A stretch of DNA of 64,000 nucleotides, from the NCBI RefSeq assembly GCF_050947875.1, contig NC_134574.1, positions 102,457,469 through 102,521,468 of the forward strand, in the 5' to 3' direction. The DNA is from Dermacentor variabilis (lineage: Eukaryota; Arthropoda; Arachnida; Ixodida; Ixodidae). The notes beneath the pieces were generated by a model. It did no database searches and was not told the origin of the DNA. It worked only from the letters and a program-made list of their open reading frames with translations. This document shows, in pieces, positions 22,401 through 34,000 of this stretch. Position 1 is the stretch's first letter. Every line of letters begins with the position of its first letter. The translations under genes were made by a program, and so were the position numbers.

Positions 22401-25400
22401 TTACGCCCGTCGGGGCGCCATTAATGACGTCCGCAGTGCTGTCAGCGCTGGAAAGATGCGAAAGTGCTCGGTGGTGGTGGTACCAACATTATTGAGATTC
22501 TGCTCAGTTATCTGGCAGGCCCGAGTCCTAGGATGGCCCCTCACGAGGAGCGACCCTTTCGGCCCAGGCGACGAGGGCTTTTTGAAATTTTTCATCCGGC
22601 GTTCTGAGAAGCTCCTCCCACGTCTGTTGTGAGAGAGCTGGCAGGAGAGACCTGGGAGGGGTAAGCCCTCGCACCCCCAAAGAATGTGATTTAGGGTAGC
22701 CATTGTTTCATTTGTTCAATTTTGACATATTGGGTTCCATTGCCCGTTGGTAATTATGGCCAGCCAATGTGGGCTGGGGAACGACTTAGTTTGGATTCGA
22801 CGCAGGATTGAGGCTTGCGCTCGCGTGAGGCTTGCGTTTGGAGGTGGGTAGATTCGACTTTTTTGCTTGTAGTAGTTTGTTATCTCGTGGTATGTCGTCG
22901 GTGCCTCATCCATGGGATCCGAGTCTGAGGGGCACACCTCCCGGTTGATTAGACCTCGGGCTACCCAGTGCGCCTCCTCATTCCCTTGATTCCCCTAATG
23001 GGCAGGGACCCATATGAGTTCTACAGTATTTTCATTTGTAAAGTTCCGTAGGACTCGCGCTGTACAGACTCCTATGCTGCCTCTCGAAAAGTTGACTATT
23101 GCCCTTTTCGAGTCGCCTATGATAGTTTTCACGGAGGGATTCATGATGACCAAAGCAATGGCAGTCTCTTCCGCTTCCACGGTGGACACTGTTTTTATGG
23201 TCGCGGGGTGGAGGATACTTCCCTCTCCGGTCACGACTCTCAATACGTAAGTTTGGTGACTTTGCTTTGCTGCGTCGACATAAGCGGTGTGCTGGTTGCT
23301 TTTGTACCTTTCTTGAAGGGCCTTGGCTCTGGCAGACCGCCTCTTGTCGTGTCTCCCAGGGAGCATGTTCTTGGGTAACGGTTTTATAACCAAACGGCGT
23401 TTGACCGCACCGAGTAATGTTGTTCTTCCTGCTCAATTCATAACGGGATTCAGCCCGAGCTTACTTAGAATGACCCTGCCAGTTGCGCTGCTGGAGAGTC
23501 GTTCACGTTGGGCTGTTTTATGGGCCTCCACGAGTTCGTCTAGGGTATTGTATATACCTAGCTCAAGTAATCGTTCAGTGTTCGCGTACCTCGGGAGACC
23601 AAGGGCAGCTTTATAAGCTGTGCGAATGACGCTGTTAACCTTTTCCTTGTCAGAAAGGCGTAGGTGGTAGTAAGGGAAGGAATACACGATTCGACTGATG
23701 AGGAAAGCCTGCGTCAGATGGCAGATATCATCCTCCTTCATACCGCGGTGTCGTGTGGCTACTCGTCTGATTAGGCCGCATACTTGGCGTGCTGTCGTCT
23801 GTAATCGGGAAATCGCCTCAGAATTGTGTGTGTTATGTTGAATTAGCATGCCCAGAACTCTTAAAGTCAGCACGGGCGGAACTGGGCCGTTTTCCATACT
23901 GACTCGTATAGGTGAGGTGGCGTCCCTTTCGGTGGCGTGTTTGGTTGATTTATCTAGCATGACGAGAAGCTATGATTTTGTCGGCGAGCACGCTAGACCA
24001 TTCCGTCGCACAGAATTTTGTACGGTATCCGCGGACGCTTGTAATGCTTCCGTGATTTCTCCATCGGAACCGCTATTGGTCCAGGTGGTGATATCATCGG
24101 CATAAATGGAGTGTTTGATATGCGGGATGCTTTCCAGTAATGGAGGCAGGTTTCGCATAGTCACATTAAAAAGGAAGGGGGAGAGGACCGCACCCTGAGG
24201 GGTGCCCCTTGTACCTAGTCGAAATTGTCCGCTTTTAATGTCCCCAAAATGTATTTCTGCAGTGCGATCCTTGAGAAAGCTTGTAATATAGCTATAAGTG
24301 CACTTCCCGACATTCATTTGGGCTAGATTTGTGAGTATTGAAGCATGTGACACATTGCCGAACGCTTTACTCACGTCCAGCCCTAGAGTTGTACGGGTGG
24401 CTCTTATAGGACCCGGGTGTAGGATATCTTGCTGAATTTGCCACATAATGTCTTGAGTTGACAGATTTGATCTGAAGCCTATCAAGGTATGGGGCAGCAG
24501 TCCATTGTTTTCAGTATACTCGTTTAGCCTGTTAAGAATTACGTGTTCCATAACCTTCCCCAGGCAAGAGGTCAAGGAGATAGGGCGGAGATTCTCTAGC
24601 TCCAGCTTCTTGCCTGGTTTGGGTATGAAAATTACGTTTGCATGTTTCCAGCTGGTGGGTATAGTTGCCTCTTTCCAGTGGATGTTGAAAAGATTGGTGA
24701 TTTCGGTAACCGACCGATCGTCTAGGTTCGGTAGCATTTTATTAGTGATGCGGTCCTCGCCAGCCGCCGCTGTAGTGTTGAAGTTGTTTAGGACAGCGCG
24801 TACTTCAGATTCCATAATTTCACTGTCTAATTCCCTGTTTTCTTTTCCGGTGTAAGCTGCGGGTAGAGGAATATTGGTGCTTGTATTAAAGTAGCAGTTT
24901 TTAAGAGCTTCAAAAAGGGCATCATTATCTCCCGGGAAAGAGTGTATGATCCTCTGAAGGTTCTTTTGTGATGCTGTTTTAGTCTGACTGGGGTCAAGTG
25001 GGTGTTTAAGCAGGCACCAGCTGTTTTTGCGCCCTAGCTGGCCGTTAAGGCGGTCTCATAGCTGGTGCCAGTGTTCCTGACTGAGCTGTTGTGAGTATTT
25101 CTCGATATCCCGTTCGAGTTGCGGGATGCGTCTGCGTAGACCACGGTTGTGTTTCTGCGCGAGCCAGCGCTTCTGCGAGCTCTGCTGCGCAGACCACAGG
25201 TGGACCAGTTTAGCATCAGGAGCCCGGCCGTCCTCCTCCTGGTCTACCTCCGTGGTCGAGTTAGCTGCGTCTTTGAGAAGAGTGGATATCCACTCTTCAA
25301 GGTTTGTAATGGTTGCGGGTTCGCGTCCATTGCGAAAATACCGGAAAGCGTCCCATTTAGTGCGCTTAATCTTCAGCTTATTTCGCTTGTAGCCTCTGGA

Positions 25401-26068
25401 CGGTACCGTAATGGAGAGAATGTAATGGTCGCTACCAACGTTTAGTTCGGTATTCTCCCAGATGGCATTGTCTATGTTCCTGGTGAAGGTCAAATCAGGC
25501 GAGGTGTTTTGACTCACGCTATTGCCTATGCGGGTTGGTCTTTCAGGGTCAACAAGAAGAGTAAAACCAAGGTCTTGAGCGGTCTCCCAGAGTTTAGTGC
25601 CCTTCTTTCGACATTTTAGATAGCCCCAGGCCGAATGGTGCGCGTTAAAATCTCCCAGCAGCACGAGTTGTGCATGCTTTGCAGCTTTATATGCTTTGCC
25701 TATTAGTGTAGCTACTGCTAGGCTTTTATCCCTAGGGGGCTATAAACATTCAGGATGTAGAGCGTTTGGTCCGATCGTCGTTTTGGCAGGATTTCAACGA
25801 AGGTGTATGACACCGCCGTATATGCTAGGTTTAATTGGTTGGCGGTCAGATTTCTGTTCACCATGATCGCCATGGCCGGAGAGATATCTCAAGCGGTAAT
25901 TTTGTTGTAAGCCGCAAAACTTGATAGTTTTGCCGCTATCCCAGTTTCCTGGAGGGCAACTATGTCAAGTTTGGTTTGGTGATTTAGAAGCTTGTATTCC
26001 AGAGACCTGCGTTTACGGCGGAAGCCCCTGCAATTCCACTGCCAGATTACGATTGGTGCTTTGGCCAT
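22401..26068 (-). pseudogene. LINE ORF2: endonuclease, reverse transcriptase, RNase H (broken)
   Basis: It starts MAKAPIVIWQWNCRGF at 26068. The endonuclease has LQET near 25945, LLGDFNAHHSAWG at about 25640-25664 and SDHYIL further on. RT motifs include LGLDVSKAF, GTPQGAVLSPFLFN and IYADDITTW (about 24090). RNase H follows with YVDAA, GDSKRA and WVPAH, split by a stop and resuming GNQGNEEAH. The tail has a C...C...HILWGC cluster at about 22680-22720. Defects: in-frame stops at 25889, 25056, 23970, 23433, 22995 and 22716, and a one-base frameshift near 25735, after which the frame matches the rest. All segments from 25664 to 22401 share one frame, so the copy decayed mainly by point mutation. 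Confidence 0.85.
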
Positions 26069-26801
26069 CACGTTTGTTTGTGCGGTTCCATGCACGGTGA
26101 AACTGTGCTAGGTGCTTTTGTGTTTTTGTTAGCACTCCGGAAGCGCGTTGAGCCACAGAATTGCGCAGCATGTTTGGTTCTGGCATTGGCGCAGGCGGAG
26201 TTACCTCCTGAGGCTGTAGGTGAGGTTGAGGTTTGGATGGGGGTTGTGCCGCGGTTAATCCAATGTGGGACATAACTGCAGTCATGGCGGAGCTAAGAGC
26301 GGCAACGTTCTCTACCTGCTGTTTGTTTTGTGCGGCTTGCTCAGCAACCATGCTCTCAATCACGCGTTCCAGTTTTGAAATTCGGGGGTCCGGTGCGGCG
26401 ACGTTCTCCACGAGTACTGCGGCGGGACCTTCGGCCTTCCGTTTAGTGCGGCGCGCACCATCTACCTCCATGTCGTTTTCTGCAACCGCTCCACGCTTAA
26501 CGCAAGCCGCGATCTCGCTCGCTTTTTTTGTGCTAGGGGAATTGCTAGGAGTGTGTCCGTTTTCTAATTGTCGAATTTTGTTATTAGCCGCAGCAAACTG
26601 GGACAGCGACACGCTTGGAGAACGTATTTTTCGAAACTGCTGCTGGAGACGAAGTTTCACGCATAAGCTCAAGCTTCCAATTCTGGTTAAATTCGATTCT
26701 GCAACCACAGCGGGCCGGCCCACTGGCACCATTGTGTGAAACAATGATTCATGAAATTCTCTTAATGAATCCGTATTACAGATTATCGAGCAAACTCTCA
26801 C
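26013..26801 (-). pseudogene. LINE ORF1 (coiled-coil nucleic-acid-binding type)
   Basis: An open frame of 262 codons. The N-terminal 80 residues are uncertain because no start codon is clearly better than another. The middle has a basic stretch (RRTKRKAEG, about residue 120) and a predicted coiled coil (SKLERVIESMVAEQAAQNKQ, about residues 145-165), then a proline-rich tail. ORF1 proteins of LINEs bind their RNA and form ribonucleoprotein particles. No CCHC knuckle is seen here, unlike ORF1 of the LINE at 29635. The stop at 26013 lies inside ORF2, giving a 56-nt overlap if ORF2 starts at the ATG at 26068. The frame itself is open, but the partner ORF2 is dead, so I list it with the decayed element. 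Confidence 0.65.
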
Positions 26802-26989
26802 GTTTTCCGCCGCTGTGAAGCTTTGTCGCAGAAAAAAACTTGACAGTCACTTTAATGAAAGCTATGGAAATGAAGGCGAAAGCCCACGTGCTGAAGAGAC
26901 AACTATTAAATTACATTCTCATGCGTAGGTACTTCCTATTACTTGTTTCTCCCTCAAAATTCGTTGGCTAGAATGCCTTAATTATCTCT
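26802..26989. other. Upstream flank of minus-strand LINE
   Basis: Possible 5' UTR of the LINE; its boundary could not be found. Confidence 0.3.
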
Positions 26990-27430
26990 ACGTTAACTAA
27001 CTGTGCCGTAACTTCCTCTTCATTAACAACAAAGGTCGTGAGTTCGAGTGCCTAAACTCTAGCGTAATTAACTGTACCTTAGCTAACTTCGCCTTAATTA
27101 ACACCAAGAGGTGGGGGTCCGACTCCACCAAAGATCGTGGGCTCGAGTTACTTAATTAAATATGCCTTAATTGGCTGTGCCTTATATAACTTTGCCGCAG
27201 CCAACACCAAAGGTCGTGGGTTCGACTCCCAACGAAGGTAGAAGTTTCTATTCCCACCAAAGGTTCTGGGTTCGACTGTCTTAATTATATCTACCTTAAT
27301 TAAGGTATACTTAATTAACACACTCGAACCAACGACCTTTCTTGGATTCGAAAATATATAGTTAACTGTGCCTTACTTAACTGCGCCTTAATTAACGCCG
27401 AAGGTCCTGGGTTCCACTCCAACCAATGTT
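26990..27430. repeat. Degenerate minisatellite with B-box-like motifs
   Basis: Two alternating words recur: CCTTAATTAAC (and variants, at least eight times) and AAAGGTCGTGGGTTCGACTCC (and variants near 27031, 27107, 27131, 27209, 27259 and 27400, plus an inverted one near 27325). GGGTTCGACTCC matches the T-arm/B-box of tRNA genes, but no A box or cloverleaf is present around any copy. Confidence 0.75.
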
Positions 27431-27435
27431 GGGTG

Positions 27436-27506
27436 GCGCCATCAATTTTGGTAGCATCGGATTTTGGTGGCATCTAATTTTGGTGCCACGAATTTTGGTG
27501 CCATAA
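27436..27506. repeat. 16-bp minisatellite, four copies
   Basis: ATTTTGGTGGCATC-type units are repeated four times (ATTTTGGTAGCATC, ATTTTGGTGGCATC, ATTTTGGTGCCACG, ATTTTGGTGCCATA), directly after the larger minisatellite. Confidence 0.8.
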
Positions 27507-27509
27507 CGC

Positions 27510-28634
27510 CTGACATCCGTGTTTTTTCAACCTATGAGCTATCTAAGGCTTTCGCTTTAATAATCGTTTTCTCTTGAATCACCTTTAAGTTTCAAACAGC
27601 GTGATGTATAGCCACTAAGATACGCGGTGTGCAAGGTGTCGTCGAAAGAGGTTGAACAAGGAACGTGTGCGGTCGGAGCCAAGGTTTCGGAAAGGCACTT
27701 CGCCAGAATACAGCTGTAGCACACAGCATGCAACGTTCTTTCTATCGCCAAGGAAGTAGCAGTCAGACAGAGTAACGCTTCAAGATTTCTCTTAATAAGC
27801 AAGCTGGTCGTTGCTGCCTTCTTCCTAAACGTTGTGAGGTTTCCACGAAAGAATCGCTTACCGCACAAACCCCCGGCAGCTAAACCAACTGTGCCCCACA
27901 ACAACACACCTCTCGAGGCGCGGTTGAAGTCCCCGAATGATCACCTGTCACGCACACCTTCGGGCCCCTACGTAAATGTCACAGTTTAGATAGCTGCGTC
28001 TTGGTCTGGTTAGTACTTGCTGAAAGACATGTTTTCCATTGAAAGGGCACACACAAAAAAGTAAGACACATTGACGACGTATTCACAGCGTTGGAGGTGA
28101 ACGCATTTACTACTGCTTTATTTAGGGTGCCCAACCCCATGAATAAATACACAAATACATGCATCAGCAGACTAGTAACAACTCTTGAGAGAACAAGTGG
28201 TCGAACAATCTCGCCTGAGGTTGACTTAAAAGAAGTGATGTGTCACTTATGCAGCCTGCGTTTACGTCGTTATAAGTGATGCATCGTTTCTGTTACATCA
28301 CTCCAAGGCGAAACGTGGTTCGACGGCTTGCTATATTGTCTCAAGAGTTGGGCTTAGTCTGAGCGGGCACGTATTCGTCTGCCTATGCGTCGGTATGCGG
28401 CCTCTACAAATCAGTTGGAAGTGCCGCAAGCGCGTCGCCATTGTGTCTTCCTTTTGTGTGTGTCTTCTTTTTAATCGGCAAGTATGCTTCTAGCGGGTTA
28501 GAATTTATGGCCATATTTCTGGATTTCTGGCTGCATTGCGAAGCAGCTGTGTTGCCTCTGCTAACCTTCATACAGCGTTACTGACTTCGTGACTTGCCTG
28601 GCAAGGTAGCTCAGTCGTGAGTTATAGGACCACC
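27510..28634. other. No recognised gene
   Basis: A minus-strand frame of 116 codons at 27557-27907 shows no domain. Nothing else was recognised. Confidence 0.4.
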
Positions 28635-28647
28635 AACCTTTTAGGGC

Positions 28648-28786
28648 AAATGCGAAAACACCCGTGTACTTAGATTTAGGTGCACGTTAAGGAACCCCAG
28701 GTGGTCCGAATTTCCGGACTCCTCCATTACGGCGTGCCTCATAATCAGAAAGTGGTTTTGGCACGTGAAACCCCATAATTGAATTG
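28648..28786 (+). mobile_element. Ruka-type SINE, 5'-truncated, with target duplications
   Basis: It starts within AAATGCGAAAACACCCGTG, continues through GGTGCACGTTAAGGAACCCC and ends GTGGTTTTGGCACGTGAAA plus CCCCATAATTGAATTG. It is flanked by 13-bp direct repeats AACCTTTTAGGGC at 28635-28647 and 28787-28799, identical on both sides. Confidence 0.9.
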
Positions 28787-28948
28787 AACCTTTTAGGGCG
28801 AACTATTGGTTAGTTTTCGAGCCGTCCAACAGCGTCAACATTTCTTCGCACTTACTAGAAAAGATGTGGTAGAATGGATGCGGCTGCGAGGTCGTGGTAG
28901 ACGGACATTTATTGACGTTAGGTGAGTCTGTTGGCATGCGCGTCAAAT

Positions 28949-29634
28949 TTAGAGGAACTCTACGAAAATCTGTGCATCAGGAGCTGCTATCGACATAGAT
29001 ATGAAAACATAGAAATCGATTTTCTCGGCAACCACGCCCCAATTTTGATGAGATATGTTGTATCAAAAAAGGCAACAGATAAATTCATCCGGCTGCAGCC
29101 AGATTTCCTTTATTTAAGGGGTAGATTTTCCTCCCCAAAGATTGTGGAAAATCGCAGAGTAAAAAAATTGAAGCAGAAAATTTACCAATCTGTAAATTAA
29201 CAATAAAGTATAAGGTTACAATTTTGTCAACAGCATCTGTTGGGACGTCTAAAACGGACAGAACTGATTTATCACATGCATTGCCTCTGAAATATACGAA
29301 TAACGCGTCTGTATAATTTTCGCAAAATCCTCTTAAATGTTGTAACATTTCCACGTAAGCTCTAAAGTATCACGTTTGTTCGCTTGTGATGCTCTGACGA
29401 ATGTAATTTACATAACTGCGATATCTGCTTCGGCTGCAGAGCTATGGATTTGTTGGCTTCGCTCTTCAAGGTTTCTTTATTCATATATAACTGGCGCTCA
29501 TTTTTTGGCAATACTTCTAAGAACTATGATGCCGTGAATAAATATTCTGCTTCCTACGTTCGGTAAGGTGTATTTTTCTGTACTAAACGCCACCAAGTTC
29601 AGTCCGCTTGACTTAGGAGTTCTCTATTGAGATT
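28949..29634 (+). mobile_element. TIR element family T1, copy 2, left part (split by a LINE)
   Basis: It shares with copy 1 (6969-7520) the left-end order TAGAGGAACTCTA-like terminus, GATTTTCTCGGCAACCAC, a GAGATATGTTG segment and several AT-rich blocks. It stops at the target duplication of the LINE at 29635-35125, and its right end continues at 35126. It is more diverged than copy 1. Confidence 0.6.
29624..29634. repeat. LINE target-site duplication, left copy
   Basis: CTATTGAGATT, repeated exactly at 35126-35136 on the other side of the 5.5-kb LINE. Confidence 0.85.
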
Positions 29635-29685
29635 GAATTTTTGGTGAAATCTTCGCCTTTCGAGGTGCCTCCCCGTCTTGCGGCC

Positions 29686-31013
29686 ATGAACGCGGAGCAT
29701 GCCAGAGGCCCGCCTGGCCAGAAGCCATCACGGCTGTCAACCGCAAGGAAGCGAGTTTGCTCCCCCAGTGACACCGAGGACACCGAGCTGTACTCAATGT
29801 CGGAAGATGACTCATCCGACGACGGCTTCATATCCGTCCGGAGTAAGAGGGCGAAGAGAAAGATCACCAACACTGCGCCGTCAACTCCTGCGAGTACAAC
29901 GACTATGACGTCAAGGCCTGCGCACTGGTCGCACCTCATCATCTTTATGCCGGAAGAACCGTCAAGCAACCTACGGTTGCTGAACAGGCAAGCCCTATCC
30001 ATTTTTCTGGAATGTGCGGTGCCGGAACAAATTAAAGACATCAGAATAAATCCACGCAACAATATACTCGCCATAGACGTGTAAAACGTGAGTCCGCTTG
30101 GAAAACTTCAACAAATCACGGAGCTAGGCGGAATCAAAATGCGCCCCTTTATCCCGATCGACGACACATCCATAGCCGGTGTAATTTACGAGATTGACAT
30201 TGCCATTCCCAATGATGATTTACCTAGCCTCATCAAGCCGGCAAACGAGGGCACGATCATTACGCAAGTGCCCCGCCTTGGGAATACGCGCTGCGTAAAC
30301 GTAGTTTTCAAGGGGGATTGTAGACCATCCCACGTTAAAGTCGGACATTTTCGACATCCGGTTCGACCATTCATCCAGAAGCCGCTTCAATGCCATCAGT
30401 GCTTCAGGCTAGGACACGTCAAGGGCGTGTGTCCCAAGTCGCTACTGTGTCCCCATTGCGCTGAACCTCATGCAGAAGAGACCTGCGGTGCCACGGTTCT
30501 GAAGTGCGCCAACTGTAGCCGCCCTCACGCAGCCTCGTCGAAAGCCTGTCCCCGCATCAAGAGGGAGCGCGCGGTTCTGAAGCAAATGGCCAGAGATAAT
30601 TCGGCCCACAGGGAGACAGCCGAAGTAGTCGGCGTCGACGTCGGCACCATCGTACGTCTTCAAAGAAGGCGCATGCGCGAAGCGATAGTACCCACTCCAC
30701 TACGGTACCACTTAGTCGCGCCGTGAAAGGGCCCACCACTTCCACGAGAGAATCAGATAAGACTCTTTCTTTAGAGGAATGACCTACGCTACCGAGCCGC
30801 TCCCTTGCTAAGGAACCCCAGAATGTAGCAGCCCCATCGGAGCCTTCTCTAGCCATGGATGATTCACCTAAAACAGATCGTCAAGTCATCTCGGTGCTAC
30901 GTTTTCTCATTGATTCCATCCTAGCGATATTAGTGGCCATGGGGACACCGTCTGCTCGAAGCGCACTTAAAGTGCTAGACGCCTTAAGCCCAGTGCTTGA
31001 ACCCCTCAACTAG
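29686..31013 (+). pseudogene. LINE ORF1 with three CCHC zinc knuckles (broken)
   Basis: The start chosen is the ATG at 29686 (context GCGGCCATGA), since the open frame further upstream has no ATG. It has an acidic, serine-rich N-terminus (SPSDTEDTELYSMSEDDSSD), then a conserved middle domain. Three CCHC-type knuckles follow at about 30390-30560: CHQCFRLGHVKGVC, CPHCAEPHAEETC and CANCSRPHAASSKAC. This is the gag-like ORF1 layout of I-type LINEs, which bind the element RNA. Defects: a TAA stop at 30082 in an otherwise continuous frame; a frameshift near 30680-30715, after which the frame resumes with SRAVKGPTT; and a TGA near 30780. The C-terminus ends ALSPVLEPLN just before ORF2. Confidence 0.8.
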
Positions 31014-31016
31014 AAA

Positions 31017-34000
31017 GATGGCTACCCATACCCCACCCTTCCGAAAAGAAGGCAGCGTCCGTCATCCAGTGGAACTCCAGAGGGCTAAAATCACGAATTT
31101 CACATTTTCGTCAGTTTGTCTACACCAATGTGTTTCCACTCATCGTCATTTGTAGGCCCAACTTGTCGAAACCAAGAAGACTGTCAGTCTACGAACTTAT
31201 CATGTCATCAACAAATGGTGCATGCAGCAAAATCATCGTTTTTGTTCGTCGTGAACTCACCTATGTTTTGCAACCAATTGCGCCCCATTGTGACAATCAA
31301 TATATATGCATCACAGTTAAAAAGAACAAACTCTTGTTTACTCTCATAGGCGTATATATATACAGCCTTCCAGCAATTTCGATACTAAAAGGTTAGCGGA
31401 TATCTTGAGTGTTTGTACCGTCCCATGGGTAATCATAGGTGCTTTCAATGCACACCATCCAGCATGGGGAAGTACAAGGACAAATGCAAGAGGACGAAGA
31501 TTAGCAAGCATCGCCTACAACTATGGCCTTGCTCTCCTGAACGATGGTAGCCCCACCTTTCTTCGAGGCGTGACATACGGCAGCTGCCTCGACCTTGCTT
31601 TCGTGTCCAACTCTCTCGCCAGATAGGTGAAGTGGTTTCCAAATATTGAGACACGGAGTGATAATATTCCCACCTATATGAACATCAAAGGCTTGTCGTC
31701 TATATCTGGCCCACAGAATACCATTCGGACGATTCAATGGCCCAACTTCAAATCTGATATGGAAGATGCCTGCCGCGAGGGCCTACCCTCTGGGTTAGAG
31801 CAAACAATTAAAAATACGGTGCGAAACTCCACTCGCATGCTGACGATCTCTTAAACGCGAAAGGACTTCGGCATAAAGTTAGAGCGATTCGAGTACTTCG
31901 TCGCCGGGCGGAACCTCAATATCGGCGTACAAAACCAATCTATGACCTTAGGGCAGCCAGGAGGATGCAAAAGAAGATTCAGCGTTGAATGGATCGATTA
32001 GCGTCGGAACGTTGGGCAACGTTTTGCCAGACACTCGACCCCCGCAAGCCACTGTCTCACATTTGGAAAACTGTGCGAGGTCTGCGTTGCCTTCCGGAAC
32101 AGCGTTTTCCATTCAAGGCGCTGGCGCTTTTCCAAGGGCGGTAAGACAACGATGTCGCAGAAGTCTTTTGTGCGCAGATGGCAGACCAAGCGACTCGTCC
32201 AAATCCTCCAGCCCGAGATGACGTCCCCGATTCCCGTGATTGCCGCATGGACCTTCCTTTTACAATGGAGGAGCTCGAGGCGGCACTAGCTCTCTGCAGG
32301 CGCTCATCATCTCCGGGTCCAGATGGTATATCATACCGAGCCATGTGCTATCCCGGAAAATCCGCACGGATAGCATTGTTGAGTCTTTACAACACCTCAT
32401 GGCAGGAGGGAAATGTTCCTGACGAATGGAAAGTAAGCCGCCTGGTGCCACTCTTGAAGCAGGGCAAATCCCCGCTAGAGCTCACCTCTTACCGCCCAAT
32501 AGCGCTGGCCAGCTGTATAGGAAAGATGATGGAACGGATGATCATTGGCCGCCTGGAATGTACCTTGAACACTACAAGGTTTATCCGAATTCCATGGCTG
32601 GTTTCCGACGTGACCGCTCTTCCATCGACAATGTAGTTGATCTCGTTTCATATGTCCAGCACGAAAGGTCCCGTAAGCGTTTATCTGCAGCTTTATTCTT
32701 AGATGTGAAAGGGGCATACGATAACGTATTACATGAGGCCATTTTCGACGCTCTTGCGACGGTTGGCCTAGGTGGTCGAGTCTTTTTGTGGATTGCAAGT
32801 TACCTATCTGCAACATCGTTCTATGTGTTAACTGACGATGGCCCAACTACGCGACGCTATACCAGCAGGGACGTTCCTCAAGGCGGTGCTCTCATCCCGA
32901 CGCCATTCAACCTCGCTCTTATTGGACTTGCTGAATACTTGCCAACTACCACCAAAATTTCAATATACGCAGACGACGTCTGTGCCTAGACTTCGGCAGT
33001 CACACGTCCTCAGATACGTGCACGGCTTCAAAGAGCGGCTACTTTGACAGCGGGCTACTTGTGTAAACAAATTCTCAGCATATCACCAGAAAAATGCGCA
33101 CTAGTGGCATTTACTCGCAAACGAATGACGCCTTATGTCATCTCAATCAATGGGCGGACCATTTCCTATGTCAGAACCCACAGATTTCTTGGCGTAATTA
33201 TCGACCGACACCTCTGTTGGAGCCCGCACGTGGCCTACATGAAACGGCGCCTGACAGCTACCTCGCAGTTGTTTAAATACTTGACAGGAAAGACGTGGGG
33301 GTCAGTAGACGCAATGCTGAAACTCTACAGAGCTCTCTTTCTCGGTTATTTAAGATATAGTCTGCCTGTACTGAACAACACCTGCAAGATAAATATTCGT
33401 GTTCTGCAGGCAGCACAATAATAATATTTGGGGTTTTACGTGCCAAAACCACTTTCTGATTATGAGGCACGCCGTAGTGGAGGACTCCGGAAATTTTGAC
33501 CACCTGGGGTTCTTTAACGTGCACCTAAATCTAAGCACACGGGTGTTTTCGCATTTCGCCCCCATCGAAATGCGGCCGCCGTGGCCGGGATTCGATCCCG
33601 CGACCTCGTGCTCAGCAGCCCAACACCATAGCCACTGAGCAACCACGGCGGGTTGCAGGCAACACAAGCTCAAGCACTCAGAGTTTGCCTTGGTTTGCCC
33701 AGATGCTCGTCAACAGAGGTAACTATTGCGATTGCTCGGGACCATCCAATGTAAACTCACATTACGGGGGAAGCCCTGAGAACGCACATAAGACATTTTG
33801 CACGTGCCCCCATCACCACCTTGCAACACTACCTTCAAATAGGCACCAAGCATCATTCTATAAAATTATCATCAAGTACAACAACAAACTTCCCTCGGGC
33901 TTCACCGCTGCATCTAAACCATCGATACCCCCTTGGTGTCTTATCAGCTCCGCAGTCCATCTCAGCGTACCAGGAATTGGGAAAAAGTCTGAGCTGTCGT

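Larger units (their letters stand above)
22401..26801 (-). mobile_element. Two-ORF LINE (EN-RT-RNase H), degenerate
   Basis: This is a 4.4-kb minus-strand non-LTR retrotransposon. ORF1 (26013-26801) overlaps the start of ORF2, which runs to 22401 and carries endonuclease, reverse transcriptase, RNase H and a C-terminal cysteine-rich tail. That order is typical of the I-type group of LINEs. ORF2 is broken by six in-frame stops and one frameshift, so this copy cannot move on its own. Neither end is defined: I found no poly-A tail or target duplication. The element is roughly full length through its coding part. Confidence 0.9.

Noticed and set aside
26233..26739. 168-codon plus-strand frame
   Set aside because: It is antisense to LINE ORF1 and has no domain.
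27031..27420. tRNA genes suggested by GGGTTCGACTCC words
   Set aside because: No A box, acceptor pairing or anticodon arm around any copy; the words belong to a minisatellite.
26990..27430. CRISPR array
   Set aside because: The repeats are degenerate and spacers are not of uniform length; the genome is eukaryotic.
33560..33653. A functional tRNA gene
   Set aside because: The A and B boxes are the head of a SINE with target duplications, and the acceptor stem is not intact.
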